Assembly: GCA_024234875.1 (NCBI GenBank)
Contig: JACKNM010000009.1
Location: 186,001-250,000, forward strand
Length of the DNA: 64,000 nt
Direction: 5' to 3'
DNA from: Ectothiorhodospiraceae bacterium
Lineage (GTDB): Bacteria > Pseudomonadota > Gammaproteobacteria > HK1
In this document: piece by piece, positions 44,950 to 55,088 of the stretch
Layout of the letters: each line of letters begins with the position of its first letter
Position numbering within the stretch: the first letter of the stretch is position 1
Translations under genes and position numbers: made by a program
Notes under the pieces: model-generated
Seen by the model: only the letters and a program-made list of their open reading frames with translations
Database searches by the model: none
Told to the model about the DNA's origin: nothing

Positions 44950-45717
44950 TCAACGCGCCGCGATTCGTCCCGGCGCGAGTCTCGGGTCGGCCAGCATCTC
45001 CGCGCAGGCCATGGTCTCGACGTGGTCGACGCCGCGGGCGGTGAGGGCGACCGCGAGGTCCGGGTCGACGATCTCCCACGCCGCCCATTGCCACGGGCCA
45101 GGCCATGGCGCCGATCCGTCGGCCGGGAGATCGCGGTGGTCGACCAGCAGGTGCTCGGGCGCAATGGCGTCGGCGAGGCGGCGCTCGTCGGCGTCGTAGT
45201 GATCGAGACACCAACCGACGGCCGGTGCCCCCAGGCGGCGCGCGGTGAGCACGGCGCGCTCGACGAACGAGATGAGCACCATTCGCTCACCGAGCGGGCG
45301 CGCGATGTCCAACACCCGCTTCACCGTCGCGTCGACCCCGTGCACCTCGGCCGACTCGCGCTTGATCTCCACGAACACGGTGGCCCGCGGCCAGTCGGCG
45401 AGGCGCTCGACGGTCTCCGCCAACGAGGCGAGCGGCACGTGACCATGGCGCGGACCGAACCGGTCGGGCTCGCCCACGCTCAGGGTGCGCGCCTGCGCGA
45501 AGTCGATCGCGCGCACGTCGAGGTCGAGGCTCGCGGTGCGCTCGAGGCTGGCGTCGTGGATCACCACCGGAACCCCGTCGCGGGTGAGCTGGAGGTCGAA
45601 CTCGATGGCCGGGACACCACTGGCCAGCGCGCTCTCGAGCGCGAGCCAGGTGTTCTCGGGGAAGCGGCTGGCGTGCCCGCGGTGTGCGATCAGGGACGGG
45701 ACGGGACCATCTGCCAT
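44950..45717 (-). CDS. Glycerophosphodiester phosphodiesterase (UgpQ-like)
   Basis: A 255-residue GDPD-fold enzyme that splits glycerophosphodiesters into an alcohol and glycerol-3-phosphate. ATG 45717 is preferred over the TTG at 45741. The catalytic set is complete: H12-R13 (AHRGHASRFPENT), E39 and D41 (AIEFDLQLTRDG), H54 (VVIHD) and the later VFVEIKRES with E/K. The short size without a signal peptide fits the cytoplasmic UgpQ type. It lies next to, but in front of, the phosphonate-type importer with 128 bp between; a shared role in phosphorus scavenging is plausible. Confidence 0.88.
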   Translation of the reverse strand: MADGPVPSLIAHRGHASRFPENTWLALESALASGVPAIEFDLQLTRDGVPVVIHDASLERTASLDLDVRAIDFAQARTLSVGEPDRFGPRHGHVPLASLAETVERLADWPRATVFVEIKRESAEVHGVDATVKRVLDIARPLGERMVLISFVERAVLTARRLGAPAVGWCLDHYDADERRLADAIAPEHLLVDHRDLPADGSAPWPGPWQWAAWEIVDPDLAVALTARGVDHVETMACAEMLADPRLAPGRIAAR

Positions 45718-45845
45718 GGGATGCGGCACCGATGACGACAAGGCGCCAAGCGAACGACGCCGGTGCGCATGCTGTCAAGAGCGCGCGCGAGTGGCTCTCC
45801 CCACCGGCGCGATCGGCCCACTCGGTCGGCGCCGCCGGGGGTCGC

Positions 45846-46661
45846 TCAGATCATCGCGTGGCGGACCTTGGCCGAGACCCATTCGCTGACCAGGACGGTG
45901 GCCAGGATGGCGAGCAGGATCATGGACACCTGGGTCCAGGCGAGGTTCGCGATCGACGCATCGAGCTGGATCCCGATGCCCCCGGCCCCGACCAACCCGA
46001 GCACCGTCGACTCGCGGATGTTGATGTCCCAACGGAACACCGCGATGCCCGCGAGCGCCGGCATGATCTGCGGCACGATGGCGTAGTCGAGCACCTGCAC
46101 CCGCCCGGCCCCGGTCGCGGTCACCGCCTCGACCTGACTCTCGTCGATCTCCTCGATCGCCTCGTAGAGGAGCTTGGCGCAGAAGCCGACCGAGCGCAGG
46201 CCGATGGCGATGACCCCGGCAAAGACCCCGGGCCCGATGATCGCGACCAGCATCAGCGCCCAGATGAGCGAGTTGATGGAGCGCGAGGAGACGATGACGA
46301 ACAGCGCCAGCGGGCGCACCAGCAACCGACTGGGAGTGGTGTTGCTGGCGGCGCAGAACGCCACCGGCACCGCGATGATCAGGGCCATCAGGGTGCCGAG
46401 GGTGGCGATGTTCATGGTGTCCCACAGCGGCCGCCAGAGGCTGTCCATGTAGGACCACCTCGGCGGCACCATGCGCTCGAGCAGGTCTGCCGCCTGCTCC
46501 GGCCCGTCGAGCACGAACATCCAGATCGTCTTGCCCGACATCTCGCGCCAGCACCAGGCGAAGATGGCGACGCCGACCAGCCACCCGAGCCAGATCACGA
46601 GCCGGGCCTGGACCGACCGCCGTCGCCACTCGCGCGCGAGCCCCGTCCCCACGACCGGCAT
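45846..46661 (-). CDS. phnE: Phosphonate-type ABC transporter permease PhnE (second copy)
   Basis: A 271-residue permease with about six hydrophobic segments. ATG 46661 (MPVVGTGLAREW) overlaps the stop of the first phnE by one base. The PhnE coupling motif is present as LYEAIEEIDESQVEAVTATGAG, then the binding-protein-dependent transport block VFRWDINIRESTVLGLVGAGGIG. The same blocks occur in the neighbour, so the two form a heterodimeric channel. Fourth gene of phnD-phnC-phnE-phnE. Confidence 0.9.
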   Translation of the reverse strand: MPVVGTGLAREWRRRSVQARLVIWLGWLVGVAIFAWCWREMSGKTIWMFVLDGPEQAADLLERMVPPRWSYMDSLWRPLWDTMNIATLGTLMALIIAVPVAFCAASNTTPSRLLVRPLALFVIVSSRSINSLIWALMLVAIIGPGVFAGVIAIGLRSVGFCAKLLYEAIEEIDESQVEAVTATGAGRVQVLDYAIVPQIMPALAGIAVFRWDINIRESTVLGLVGAGGIGIQLDASIANLAWTQVSMILLAILATVLVSEWVSAKVRHAMI

Positions 46662-47458
46662 CACTGCACCTTCCGACGTAGCCAGCTCGAGCCGTACTCG
46701 AGCACCATCACCACGGCGATGATGAAGATGAGGATCGCCGCCGCGGTCTCGTACTCGTAGCGGTCGAAGGCGGTCAGCAGGGTGGCGCCGATTCCACCTC
46801 CGCCCACGATCCCGACCACCGCGGACTCGCGGAAGTTGATGTCGAGCCGGTAGAGCGCGAGACCGATCATGCGCGGCATGACCTGCGGTTGGACCGCGTA
46901 GTTCAACCACTGCCACCAGCTCGAGCCGGTCGCGCGCACTGCCTCCGCCTGGCCGGGGTCCATGTCCTCGATGTCCTCGGCGAGGAGCTTGGCGTAGAAG
47001 CCGACGGTGGCGAGACTCAGCGCGAGAAAGCCGGCGAAGGGACCGAAGCCGAACACCTTGACGAAGAAGATCGCGAGGATCACCTCGGGGAACGTTCGCG
47101 CCAACGCGACCACCGCGCGGCAGCCGAGGTAGACCGGAAGCGGAGCGAGGTTACGCGCGGCGCCGAGCCCGACCGGAATCGAGATGAGGACCCCGACCAC
47201 GGTCGCGGTCACCGTCATCCACACGCTCTCGAGCAGCCCCTCGGCGATGGCGCCCCAGCGGGTGGTGAAGTCGGGGGGGAAGAAACCCGAGAGGAAGCGC
47301 TGACCGCGCGGGATGCCGTCGAGCACCCGCGCCCAGTTGACGTCGATGCTGGCCAGCGCGAGCACCAGGTAGACCAGCGCGCCGATCAGGAGGCCCCAAC
47401 GCAGGCGCGGGTCGGCGATCAGTGGCGGCTTGCGCCAGGTGCGCGCCGCCGTGCTCAT
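46661..47458 (-). CDS. phnE: Phosphonate-type ABC transporter permease PhnE (first copy)
   Basis: A 265-residue permease. ATG 47458 follows GGGGGAGGCG; a longer open frame upstream was rejected. It shows the PhnE elements GFYAKLLAEDIEDMDPGQAEAVRATGSS and LYRLDINFRESAVVGIVGGGGIG, and FFPPDFTTRW near the N terminus, typical of phosphonate and phosphite permeases. It lies 100 bp after phnC. Together with the second PhnE it forms the membrane channel for the PhnD ligand. Confidence 0.9.
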   Translation of the reverse strand: MSTAARTWRKPPLIADPRLRWGLLIGALVYLVLALASIDVNWARVLDGIPRGQRFLSGFFPPDFTTRWGAIAEGLLESVWMTVTATVVGVLISIPVGLGAARNLAPLPVYLGCRAVVALARTFPEVILAIFFVKVFGFGPFAGFLALSLATVGFYAKLLAEDIEDMDPGQAEAVRATGSSWWQWLNYAVQPQVMPRMIGLALYRLDINFRESAVVGIVGGGGIGATLLTAFDRYEYETAAAILIFIIAVVMVLEYGSSWLRRKVQ

Positions 47459-47558
47459 CGCCTCCCCCTCGCCGTGCGGGCAGTGAGACCCGACGGCCGT
47501 GCGCCGGCTCGGGAGACCGCGCCGCCGGCACCACGCCCGGACATCGGTGGCCGACGAC

Positions 47559-48455
47559 TCACAGGCCCGAGACCACGTCCTCGTCGCGCGTCGGCCCGGA
47601 GCGGCGGTGGTGGGGATGCTCGCCCACCTCGATGTCCGCCTCGGCCTGTCCTTGCGCGTCGCCTTCCTCGTCGACGGGGCGAATGGTGGCCGACCAGTCC
47701 TCCTCGCCGTAGATCTCGGTGAGCACGTCACCGGTCAGCCCGTCCGGTGTGCCGTCGTAGACCACCTCGCCGAGGCGCAAGCCCACCACCCGCTCGGCGA
47801 ACATCTGCGCCAACAGCACGTCGTGGATGTTGATGATCGCGGCCAGCCCGCGCTCGACGCAGAGCTCCTTGACCAGGCGCATGATCTGGCGTGAGGTCTT
47901 CGGGTCGAGACTCGCCGTCGGCTCGTCGACCAGCAGCAGTTGCGGGTTCTGGATGAGCGCACGCGCGATACCGACGCGCTGACGCTGCCCGCCGGAGAGC
48001 TCGTCGGCACGCTTGTCGACCATGTGGTCGAGCCCGACGCGCTCCAGCAGGCGAAACGCCTCGGTGACGTCGGATTGGGGAAAGCGGCGCAGGAAGCTGC
48101 GCCAGAAGCTCACGTACCCGAGCCGGCCGGAGAGCACGTTCTCCATCACCGTCAGGCGCTCGACCAGGGCGTACTCCTGGAAGATCATCCCCATCCGGCG
48201 GCGGGCGCGCCGCAACGCGCCAGCGCCGAGACCGGTGATGTCGACACCGTCGAGGCGCACGCTACCGCCGGTCGGCTCGACCAGCCGGTTGACGCAACGG
48301 ATGAGGGTGCTCTTGCCGGCGCCCGAGGGGCCGATGAGCGCCATCACCTGCCCACGCGGGACGGTGAGACTCACGCCCTTGAGCGCGAGATCACCGGTGC
48401 GGTAGCGCTTGGTCAGCCCCTCGAGAACCAGCAGACCGGGATCGCTCACGAGCAC
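47559..48455 (-). CDS. phnC: Phosphonate-type ABC transporter ATP-binding protein PhnC
   Basis: A 298-residue ATPase. Walker A is GPSGAGKST (42-50), the Q-loop region IFQEYALVERLTVMENVLSGRLGY is the PhnC-specific pattern, the signature is LSGGQRQRVGIARAL and Walker B LLLVDEPTASLDP. The start is GTG 48455; a second GTG at 48449 is possible. The C-terminal 40 residues are acidic and His-rich and go beyond the usual PhnC (about 260), which is an oddity. It drives import through the two PhnE proteins. Confidence 0.92.
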   Translation of the reverse strand: MLVSDPGLLVLEGLTKRYRTGDLALKGVSLTVPRGQVMALIGPSGAGKSTLIRCVNRLVEPTGGSVRLDGVDITGLGAGALRRARRRMGMIFQEYALVERLTVMENVLSGRLGYVSFWRSFLRRFPQSDVTEAFRLLERVGLDHMVDKRADELSGGQRQRVGIARALIQNPQLLLVDEPTASLDPKTSRQIMRLVKELCVERGLAAIINIHDVLLAQMFAERVVGLRLGEVVYDGTPDGLTGDVLTEIYGEEDWSATIRPVDEEGDAQGQAEADIEVGEHPHHRRSGPTRDEDVVSGL

Positions 48456-48519
48456 GTCCCCGGTCCGCCGGACCGCGTCCTCTCCACGACGCGCATCTCG
48501 AGACGCCGCGCCGACGACG

Positions 48520-49506
48520 TCACTTGCACTCGTACTTGACGCCGTTGGCGGTGTCGATCTTACGAATCACGTCCCAGTCGAACTTGTGGACGATGGACAC
48601 GAAGCCGTCGGCCTGCTTGCCGAACTCGCTGGCGAGCGTCGTGCCCGTCCAGTCGAAGCCGAAGAACGCCTGCTTGATCTTCGCCACCAGGGCGGGATGC
48701 AGGTTGTGGGCGTGCCCGTAACCGGTGGTCGGGAAGGTCTGCGACCGATAGATGGTGCGCACCTGCTCGCGCTTGATCACCTCGCGGTCGACCATGCGGT
48801 TCAGCACCGAGTTGGCCACCGCCGCGGCCTCGTAGTCCTTGTTGGCCACGCCGAGAATCGAGTTGTCGTGCTTGCCGGAGAACGTGGTCTTGAAGTCCTT
48901 GTCGGCCTCCATCCCGAACTCGGTCTTGAGCAGCGCGGACGGCGCCTTGAAGCCGGAGTTCGACGTCGGCGAGGTGAAGGCGAGGGTCTTGCCCTTGAGG
49001 TCCGACGGGGTCTGCGCCGGGCTGTCGGCGGGGACGATGATCTCCATCTCGTAGCCGACGACCTTGCCCGCCTTCGACATGCTCGCGAACGGCACGAAGC
49101 CCGAGCAGCTCACCGCCACCGGATTGCCACCGGTGTTGATGCCGGCGACGTGGAGGCGGCCGGAGCGCAGCGCCTCGTACTGCGCGGCATTCGACTGCAC
49201 CGGGAAGAACACGACCTTCTTGCCGGTCACCTTCTCCATGTGCTTGATGAAGTCGTCCCAGGCCTTGGCATAAACCGCGGGATCCTCGACCGGGGTGTAG
49301 GAGAAGATCAGGGTGTCCGGGTCGGCCCAGTCCTTCTCGTCCGCCGGCAGGTCGGCGACCAGGTCGTAGTCGCGATCGCAGTACTGCGCGTCGAGAGTGC
49401 CGCGATGCGGGCAGGCGTCCTGCGCACTGGCCTGGCCGGCCGCGAGGAGCATGCCAGCGGCGGTGGCGAGCAGCCGGCTGCGGCCGGCGAGGGAACGTCG
49501 GTTCAT
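48520..49506 (-). CDS. phnD: Phosphonate-type ABC transporter binding protein PhnD
   Basis: A 328-residue periplasmic binding protein of the PhnD/phosphate-phosphite-phosphonate family. ATG 49506 is preceded by AGGAGGAGACC. A signal peptide ends at ASA/QD (about residue 28). Family features are TLIFSYTPVEDPAVYAKAWDDF, VFFPVQSNAAQYEALRSGRLHVAG and the SPTSNSGFKAPSALL loop that holds the phosphonate. Four Cys in the mature chain are unusual for this family and may form disulfides. First gene of the operon. Whether the ligand is phosphonate, phosphite or another oxyanion cannot be read from the sequence. Confidence 0.9.
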   Translation of the reverse strand: MNRRSLAGRSRLLATAAGMLLAAGQASAQDACPHRGTLDAQYCDRDYDLVADLPADEKDWADPDTLIFSYTPVEDPAVYAKAWDDFIKHMEKVTGKKVVFFPVQSNAAQYEALRSGRLHVAGINTGGNPVAVSCSGFVPFASMSKAGKVVGYEMEIIVPADSPAQTPSDLKGKTLAFTSPTSNSGFKAPSALLKTEFGMEADKDFKTTFSGKHDNSILGVANKDYEAAAVANSVLNRMVDREVIKREQVRTIYRSQTFPTTGYGHAHNLHPALVAKIKQAFFGFDWTGTTLASEFGKQADGFVSIVHKFDWDVIRKIDTANGVKYECK

Positions 49507-49638
49507 GGTCTCCTCCTGATCCAGTACGTCGGTCGCCCTTCGCCAGGTGGCGGGGCGACTCCGCGGTGTCAACGCCGCGAGAGTGTGACGGAAGTCGGTG
49601 GATCCGCCAACCCCGCCGGCGGGCGCGGCGCGCCGGGC

Positions 49639-50433
49639 TCAGCGCACCGACAGCAGCCGCTCGGCGACCTCGGCGAAGCCCGCCCCGCCGCGGGCGCGGG
49701 TGACCCAGGCCGGGCGGTGGGGCATCGCGTCGGCCAGCTCCACCACGTTGGCGACCCCGACCGCGTTGGGGAAGTGACCGAACATCGGGGCGTCGTTCGG
49801 CGAGTCGCCGACGAAGACCAGGTGATCGCGCTCGGCGGCGAGGTCGATGTCGAACACCTCGGCGAGCAGGGTGCGGGTGGTGGTCAGCTTGTCGTGCGCG
49901 CCGAACCAGCCGTTGACGTGGATCGAGCTCACCTTGGCAGTCGCCCCCGCGGCCTCGAACAGGGCGACGATGCGCTCGACGTCGGCACGCCCGAGGCGCT
50001 CCACGTCCTCGCACCAGTCGACCGCGAGGTCGACGTGGCGATAGCGCTGGTCGGCCGAGATGGCGGCGCCCGGCACCGCGGCCAGGATCGTCTCGGCGAG
50101 CGCGTCGAGCCGCGCGCGGCGGGCGGCCAGCGCCGCCGGGTCGTCGACGAAGCGCCGGATCATGCGTCGCGACCGGTCGTCGTAGCGAAAATAGAACGCG
50201 CCGTTCTCCCCCACTACCGCATCCACCGGCCACTGACGCGCGATGAGATCGCACCACCCTCCCGGCCGCCCGGTGATGGGGATGACCAGGAGCCCGGCGT
50301 CACGCAGCCGCTCGAGCGCGCGGTAGGCAGCGGCGCCGAGGCGACCGCCGTCGGTGAGGGTGTCGTCGATGTCGGTGAGCACGCCGCGGATCGAGCGGCA
50401 CACGGCATCGGGCATGTCGGCGATCGGTCGCAT
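49639..50433 (-). CDS. HAD-IIB (Cof/sucrose-phosphatase-like) hydrolase
   Basis: A 264-residue HAD phosphatase. The motif I Asp pair is D21 and D23 (LTDIDDTLT), motif II is ITGRPGGW near 53-60, motif III contains DKLTTTRTLL, and motif IV is FVGDSPNDAPMFGHF. The C2B cap inserted between motifs II and III is typical of Cof, mannosyl-3-phosphoglycerate phosphatase and sucrose phosphatase relatives. ATG 50433 is used; ATG 50415 is an alternative. The substrate is a phosphorylated sugar or similar, not determined. It is separate from the phn genes (132 bp) and divergent from the deacetylase gene. Confidence 0.88.
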   Translation of the reverse strand: MRPIADMPDAVCRSIRGVLTDIDDTLTDGGRLGAAAYRALERLRDAGLLVIPITGRPGGWCDLIARQWPVDAVVGENGAFYFRYDDRSRRMIRRFVDDPAALAARRARLDALAETILAAVPGAAISADQRYRHVDLAVDWCEDVERLGRADVERIVALFEAAGATAKVSSIHVNGWFGAHDKLTTTRTLLAEVFDIDLAAERDHLVFVGDSPNDAPMFGHFPNAVGVANVVELADAMPHRPAWVTRARGGAGFAEVAERLLSVR

Positions 50434-50577
50434 CGGTGGCACTCGGCGCGAATCGGGCTGCGAAGCGTAGCAGCTCGAGCACACCGCACCCGACCGCAGC
50501 CTCGCCCTGCCGGCCAGCCCCCGGTGCCGGTATGCTTCGGCCGCCGGCTCGAACCAGCTCCACCCGGGGACACGCCC

Positions 50578-51555
<978 letters not shown>

Positions 51556-51556
51556 A

Positions 51557-52603
51557 ATGGCGCGCATGGACCCGACCGCCTCCGACGCCCCTCCGGCAGC
51601 AACGCCCCTGGACCCCGACACTTCCGGCGCCGCCGCGGCGGCAGCGGCGTTCCGCGCGCTGCGCGCGCGCCTCAACGCGCGCATCGTGGGACAGGCCGGC
51701 CTCGTCGACCGCCTGCTGATCGCGCTGCTCTCGTCCGGGCACCTGCTGGTCGAGGGCGCCCCCGGGCTCGCCAAGACCACCGCCATCAAGGCGCTGGCCG
51801 AGGGCGTCGCCTGCGACTTCCACCGCGTCCAGTTCACCCCCGATCTGCTCCCCGCGGATCTGACCGGCACCGAGATCTACCGCCCGCAGGACGGCACCTT
51901 CGTGTTCCAGCGCGGGCCGCTGTTCCACAACCTGCTGCTGGCGGACGAGGTCAACCGCGCCCCGGCCAAGGTGCAGTCGGCGTTGTTGGAGGCGATGGGC
52001 GAGGGTCAGGTGACGGTCGGCTCGGAGACCTACGCGTTGCCGCGGCTGTTCATGGTCATGGCGACCCAGAACCCGATCGAGCAGGAAGGCACCTACCCGC
52101 TGCCGGAGGCTCAGCTCGACCGCTTCCTGCTCTACGTGAAGGTCGGCTACCCCTCGGCCGAGGCCGAGCGCGAGATCCTGCGCCTCGCGCGCGAGGAGGC
52201 CGCGCGCGAGGTGCGCGCGACGGTGGCCGAGGGCGCGCCGCGGATCAGCGAGCATGCGGTGTTCGATGCACGCCGCGCGGTGCTCGGGGTGCATCTCGCG
52301 CCCGCGCTCGAGGCGTATCTGGTCGAGCTGGTGCTGGCGACGCGCGACCCCGGTCGCTACGACCCGGCGCTCGGGCGCTGGGTCGGCTTCGGCGCCAGCC
52401 CGCGGGCGACCATCGCCCTCGACCGCGCGGCGCGGGCCCACGCCTGGCTCCTCGGCCGCGACTACGTGTCGCCGGAGGACGTGCAGGCGATCGCCCACGA
52501 CGTGCTGCGCCACCGCGTGCTGTTGTCGTTCGAGGCCGAGGCCGACGGCGTCGACGCCGACCAGATCGTCGACCGGCTCCTCGCCCTGGTCGCGGTGCCG
52601 TGA
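51557..52603 (+). CDS. MoxR-family AAA ATPase
   Basis: A 348-residue MoxR-type AAA+ ATPase. Walker A is GAPGLAKT (67-74), Walker B is LLADEVNRAPAKVQSALLEAMGE with the Glu that activates water, and MVMATQNPIEQEGTYPLPEAQLDRFL is the sensor and arginine-finger region. ATG 51557 is used (ATG 51566 is an alternative); there is no separate Shine-Dalgarno, in line with coupling to the preceding gene. MoxR proteins act as chaperone-like ATPases with VWA proteins; here the DUF58 and Bat VWA proteins follow directly. Confidence 0.92.
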   Translation: MARMDPTASDAPPAATPLDPDTSGAAAAAAAFRALRARLNARIVGQAGLVDRLLIALLSSGHLLVEGAPGLAKTTAIKALAEGVACDFHRVQFTPDLLPADLTGTEIYRPQDGTFVFQRGPLFHNLLLADEVNRAPAKVQSALLEAMGEGQVTVGSETYALPRLFMVMATQNPIEQEGTYPLPEAQLDRFLLYVKVGYPSAEAEREILRLAREEAAREVRATVAEGAPRISEHAVFDARRAVLGVHLAPALEAYLVELVLATRDPGRYDPALGRWVGFGASPRATIALDRAARAHAWLLGRDYVSPEDVQAIAHDVLRHRVLLSFEAEADGVDADQIVDRLLALVAVP

Positions 52604-53559
52604 GCGCGGCGGTGGCGACCGACCCGGGCGTCGGCCTCGCCGGCGTGCAGGCGAGTCGCGAGCAGCTCATCGCGCTGCGCCACCGCGCGAGCGCGATCGA
52701 CCTGCGCACCCGTCGGGCCGCCCAGGGTGTGGTCGGCGGCGGGCGACAGAGCCGGCTCCGCGGGCGCGGCATGGAGTACACGGAATCACGCCCCTACCTT
52801 CCGGGCGACGACATCCGCAACATCGACTGGCGGGTCACCGCGCGCACCGGTCGCGCCCACACCAAGCTGTTCGAGGAGGAGCGCGAGCGGCCGGTGCTGC
52901 TGGTGGTCGACCTCGGCGGCTCGATGTTCTTCGGCACCCGGCGGTCGTTCAAGTCGGTCCTGGCGGTGGAGGTGGCGTCCCTGCTCGCCTGGGCGGTGCT
53001 GCGGGTGGGCGACCGCATCGGGGCCATCGTCACCGCGCCGGCCAGCCACGCCGAGCTGAAACCGGCGGGCGGCCCGCGGGCAGTGCTCCGGGTGCTCGCG
53101 GCCCTGGCCGAGCTGTCGACGCCGCCAGCCGAGGCCCCGGCGCCCGAGCCACGCCTCGGCCGCGCGGTCGAGCGCGCCCGGCGGGTCGCCCGCCCGGGCA
53201 GCCTGTGCGTGATGGTGAGCGACCTCTACGGCCTGGACGACGATGCCCGCCATCACCTGGGCCGGCTACGGGCGCACTGCGACGTGGTCGCGGTGCACGT
53301 GACCGATCCGCTGGAGAGCGAGCCCCCGCCGCCGGCGCGATACGTGGTCAGTGACGGCCACGCGCGCGGGGTGCTCGACACCAGCTCGAGCGCCGTCCGC
53401 GACGCCTACCGCGCGCTGTTCGAGACACGCTGGGCGCGGGCCCACGAGTTCCTCGCCAGCCTCGCCATCCCGGTGATCGGGGTGCGCACCGGCGACGACG
53501 CGGGCGCCGCGCTCCGGCGCGGCCTCGCCGCGAGAGCGAGCGCCACCGTCACCACCTGA
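52600..53559 (+). CDS. DUF58 (VWA-related) protein
   Basis: A 319-residue DUF58 protein that starts with GTG 52600, overlapping the MoxR stop by 4 nt. The core motif is SRLRGRGMEYTESRPYLPGDDIRNIDWRVTART in residues about 48-80. The VWA-like strand reads VVDLGGSMFFG; it has Gly-Gly-Ser where a true MIDAS site has D-x-S-x-S, so metal binding is doubtful. DUF58 proteins are standard partners of MoxR in the Bat (Bacteroides aerotolerance) operons. Confidence 0.9.
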   Translation: MSAAVATDPGVGLAGVQASREQLIALRHRASAIDLRTRRAAQGVVGGGRQSRLRGRGMEYTESRPYLPGDDIRNIDWRVTARTGRAHTKLFEEERERPVLLVVDLGGSMFFGTRRSFKSVLAVEVASLLAWAVLRVGDRIGAIVTAPASHAELKPAGGPRAVLRVLAALAELSTPPAEAPAPEPRLGRAVERARRVARPGSLCVMVSDLYGLDDDARHHLGRLRAHCDVVAVHVTDPLESEPPPPARYVVSDGHARGVLDTSSSAVRDAYRALFETRWARAHEFLASLAIPVIGVRTGDDAGAALRRGLAARASATVTT

Positions 53560-53573
53560 GCACCACGCCAGCC

Positions 53574-54044
53574 ATGCCTCCCGGCTCCGATCCTCTCGCC
53601 GCGTTGCGCGACATCCACCTCCCGCCGGCGCCCTCGGCGTGGCCACCGGCGCCCGGCTGGGTCGCCCTGGCGGTGCTCGTGGCCGCCCTGCTCGCCTGGC
53701 TCGGTCATCTCGGCTGGCGGCGATGGCGCGCCGGGCGCCCGCGCCGATTCGCGCTGCGGCGTCTCGCCGACATCGCCCGCCGCGAGGCGGCAGGCGAGGA
53801 TCGTCTGCTGCTGCTGGCGGAGCTGTCGGCGCTGCTGCGCCGCACCGCGCTCGCCCACCACCCGCGGACCGACGTCGCCGGTCTTGCCGGCGATGCCTGG
53901 ACGGCCTTCCTCGGTCTCGACCAGGAGCCGGACGGCGCGCGCATCGCGGCCATGCTGACCGCCGGTCCGTACCGCAGAGACCCGCCCTCGAGCCTCGCGC
54001 CGGTGCTCGACTTCGCGCGCCGCTGGGCGCGCCGCGCGGGGTAG
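53574..54044 (+). CDS. DUF4381-family small membrane protein
   Basis: A 156-residue protein with one membrane helix near residues 22-44 (PPAPGWVALAVLVAALLAWL) followed by an Arg-rich cytoplasmic half. LRDIHLPPAPSAWPPAPGW near the N terminus is the DUF4381 hallmark, and LSALLRRTALAHHPRTDVAGLAGDAW is the second conserved block. It always sits between DUF58 and the VWA genes in Bat operons. Function unknown. Confidence 0.85.
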   Translation: MPPGSDPLAALRDIHLPPAPSAWPPAPGWVALAVLVAALLAWLGHLGWRRWRAGRPRRFALRRLADIARREAAGEDRLLLLAELSALLRRTALAHHPRTDVAGLAGDAWTAFLGLDQEPDGARIAAMLTAGPYRRDPPSSLAPVLDFARRWARRAG

Positions 54045-54047
54045 CCG

Positions 54048-55088
54048 ATGCTCGAGCTGGGTCAGCCCTGGGCCCTCGCCGCCCTCGCCCTGCCGCTGCT
54101 CGTGGCGTGGCTGGTGCCGCCGGCCCGTGGCGACGCCGGCCCGGGGCTGCGGGTCCCCTTCTACGCCACCCTGGACGGCGCCGTCGGCACCACCGCCCGG
54201 GCCCGCCCTCGGCGCCTGATGGTGTTGACCGGCCTCGCGTGGTGCCTGTTGGTGGTGGCGGCGGCGCGCCCCCAGTGGCTCGGCGACCCACTCGGGATCC
54301 CGGTCACCGGCCGCGACCTGGTGCTCGCGGTCGACCTCTCCGGCAGCATGCGCTACCGCGACATGGTGCTCGACGGCGCACCGGCCACCCGGCTCGCGGT
54401 GGTCCAGCGCGTCGCCGGGGAGTTCATCGAGCGCCGGCGTGGCGACCGCGTCGGCCTGGTGCTGTTCGGTGACCGCGCCTACCTCCACGTCCCCCTCACC
54501 TTCGACCGCCGCGCCGCCCGCACCATGCTCGCCGAGTCCGCCATCGGCCTCGCCGGGGAGAAGACCGCCATCGGCGACGCCCTCGGCATCGCGCTCAAGC
54601 ACCTGCGCGACCGCCCGGCCGAGAACCGGGTGGTGGTGTTGCTGACCGACGGCGCGAACACCGCCGGCGCGGTGGCGCCGGTGGAGGCGGCTCGCCTCGC
54701 GGCCAGTGCCGGGCTGCGCGTCTACACCATCGGCGTCGGCGCCGAGGAGATGCTGGTGCGCCAGATGCTCGGAGTGCGGCGGGTGAACCCGTCGGCCGAG
54801 CTCGACGAGGAGACCCTGCGCGCGATTGCCGAGACCACCGGCGGGCGCTATTTCCGCGCCAGGGACACCGCCGGGCTCGCCTCGATCTACGCCGAGCTCG
54901 ACGCCATCGAGCCCGCGGCGCCCGAGGACCAACGCCTGCGCCCGGTGGAGGAGCTGTTCCACTGGCCTCTCGGCGCCGCGTTGGTGCTGGTGGTGTCGCT
55001 CGCGCTCGGTGCGCGGGCGCGGTCGATCGTCCGTGCTCGGGCGACGACCCGCGCCACGCCCCGAGAGCTGGTGACCGGCGATGCCTGA
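54048..55088 (+). CDS. batA: BatA-like VWA-domain membrane protein
   Basis: A 346-residue protein with a hydrophobic N terminus (8-22), a second helix near 57-72, then a VWA domain and a final membrane helix near the C terminus (LGAALVLVVSLALGA). The MIDAS motif D96-L-S-G-S100 is intact and TDGANTAGAV carries the later Thr/Asp. Bat proteins are linked to oxidative-stress and envelope fitness, with the exact role unsettled. Its ATG is 3 bp after the DUF4381 stop, and its stop overlaps the next start by 8 nt. Confidence 0.9.
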   Translation: MLELGQPWALAALALPLLVAWLVPPARGDAGPGLRVPFYATLDGAVGTTARARPRRLMVLTGLAWCLLVVAAARPQWLGDPLGIPVTGRDLVLAVDLSGSMRYRDMVLDGAPATRLAVVQRVAGEFIERRRGDRVGLVLFGDRAYLHVPLTFDRRAARTMLAESAIGLAGEKTAIGDALGIALKHLRDRPAENRVVVLLTDGANTAGAVAPVEAARLAASAGLRVYTIGVGAEEMLVRQMLGVRRVNPSAELDEETLRAIAETTGGRYFRARDTAGLASIYAELDAIEPAAPEDQRLRPVEELFHWPLGAALVLVVSLALGARARSIVRARATTRATPRELVTGDA

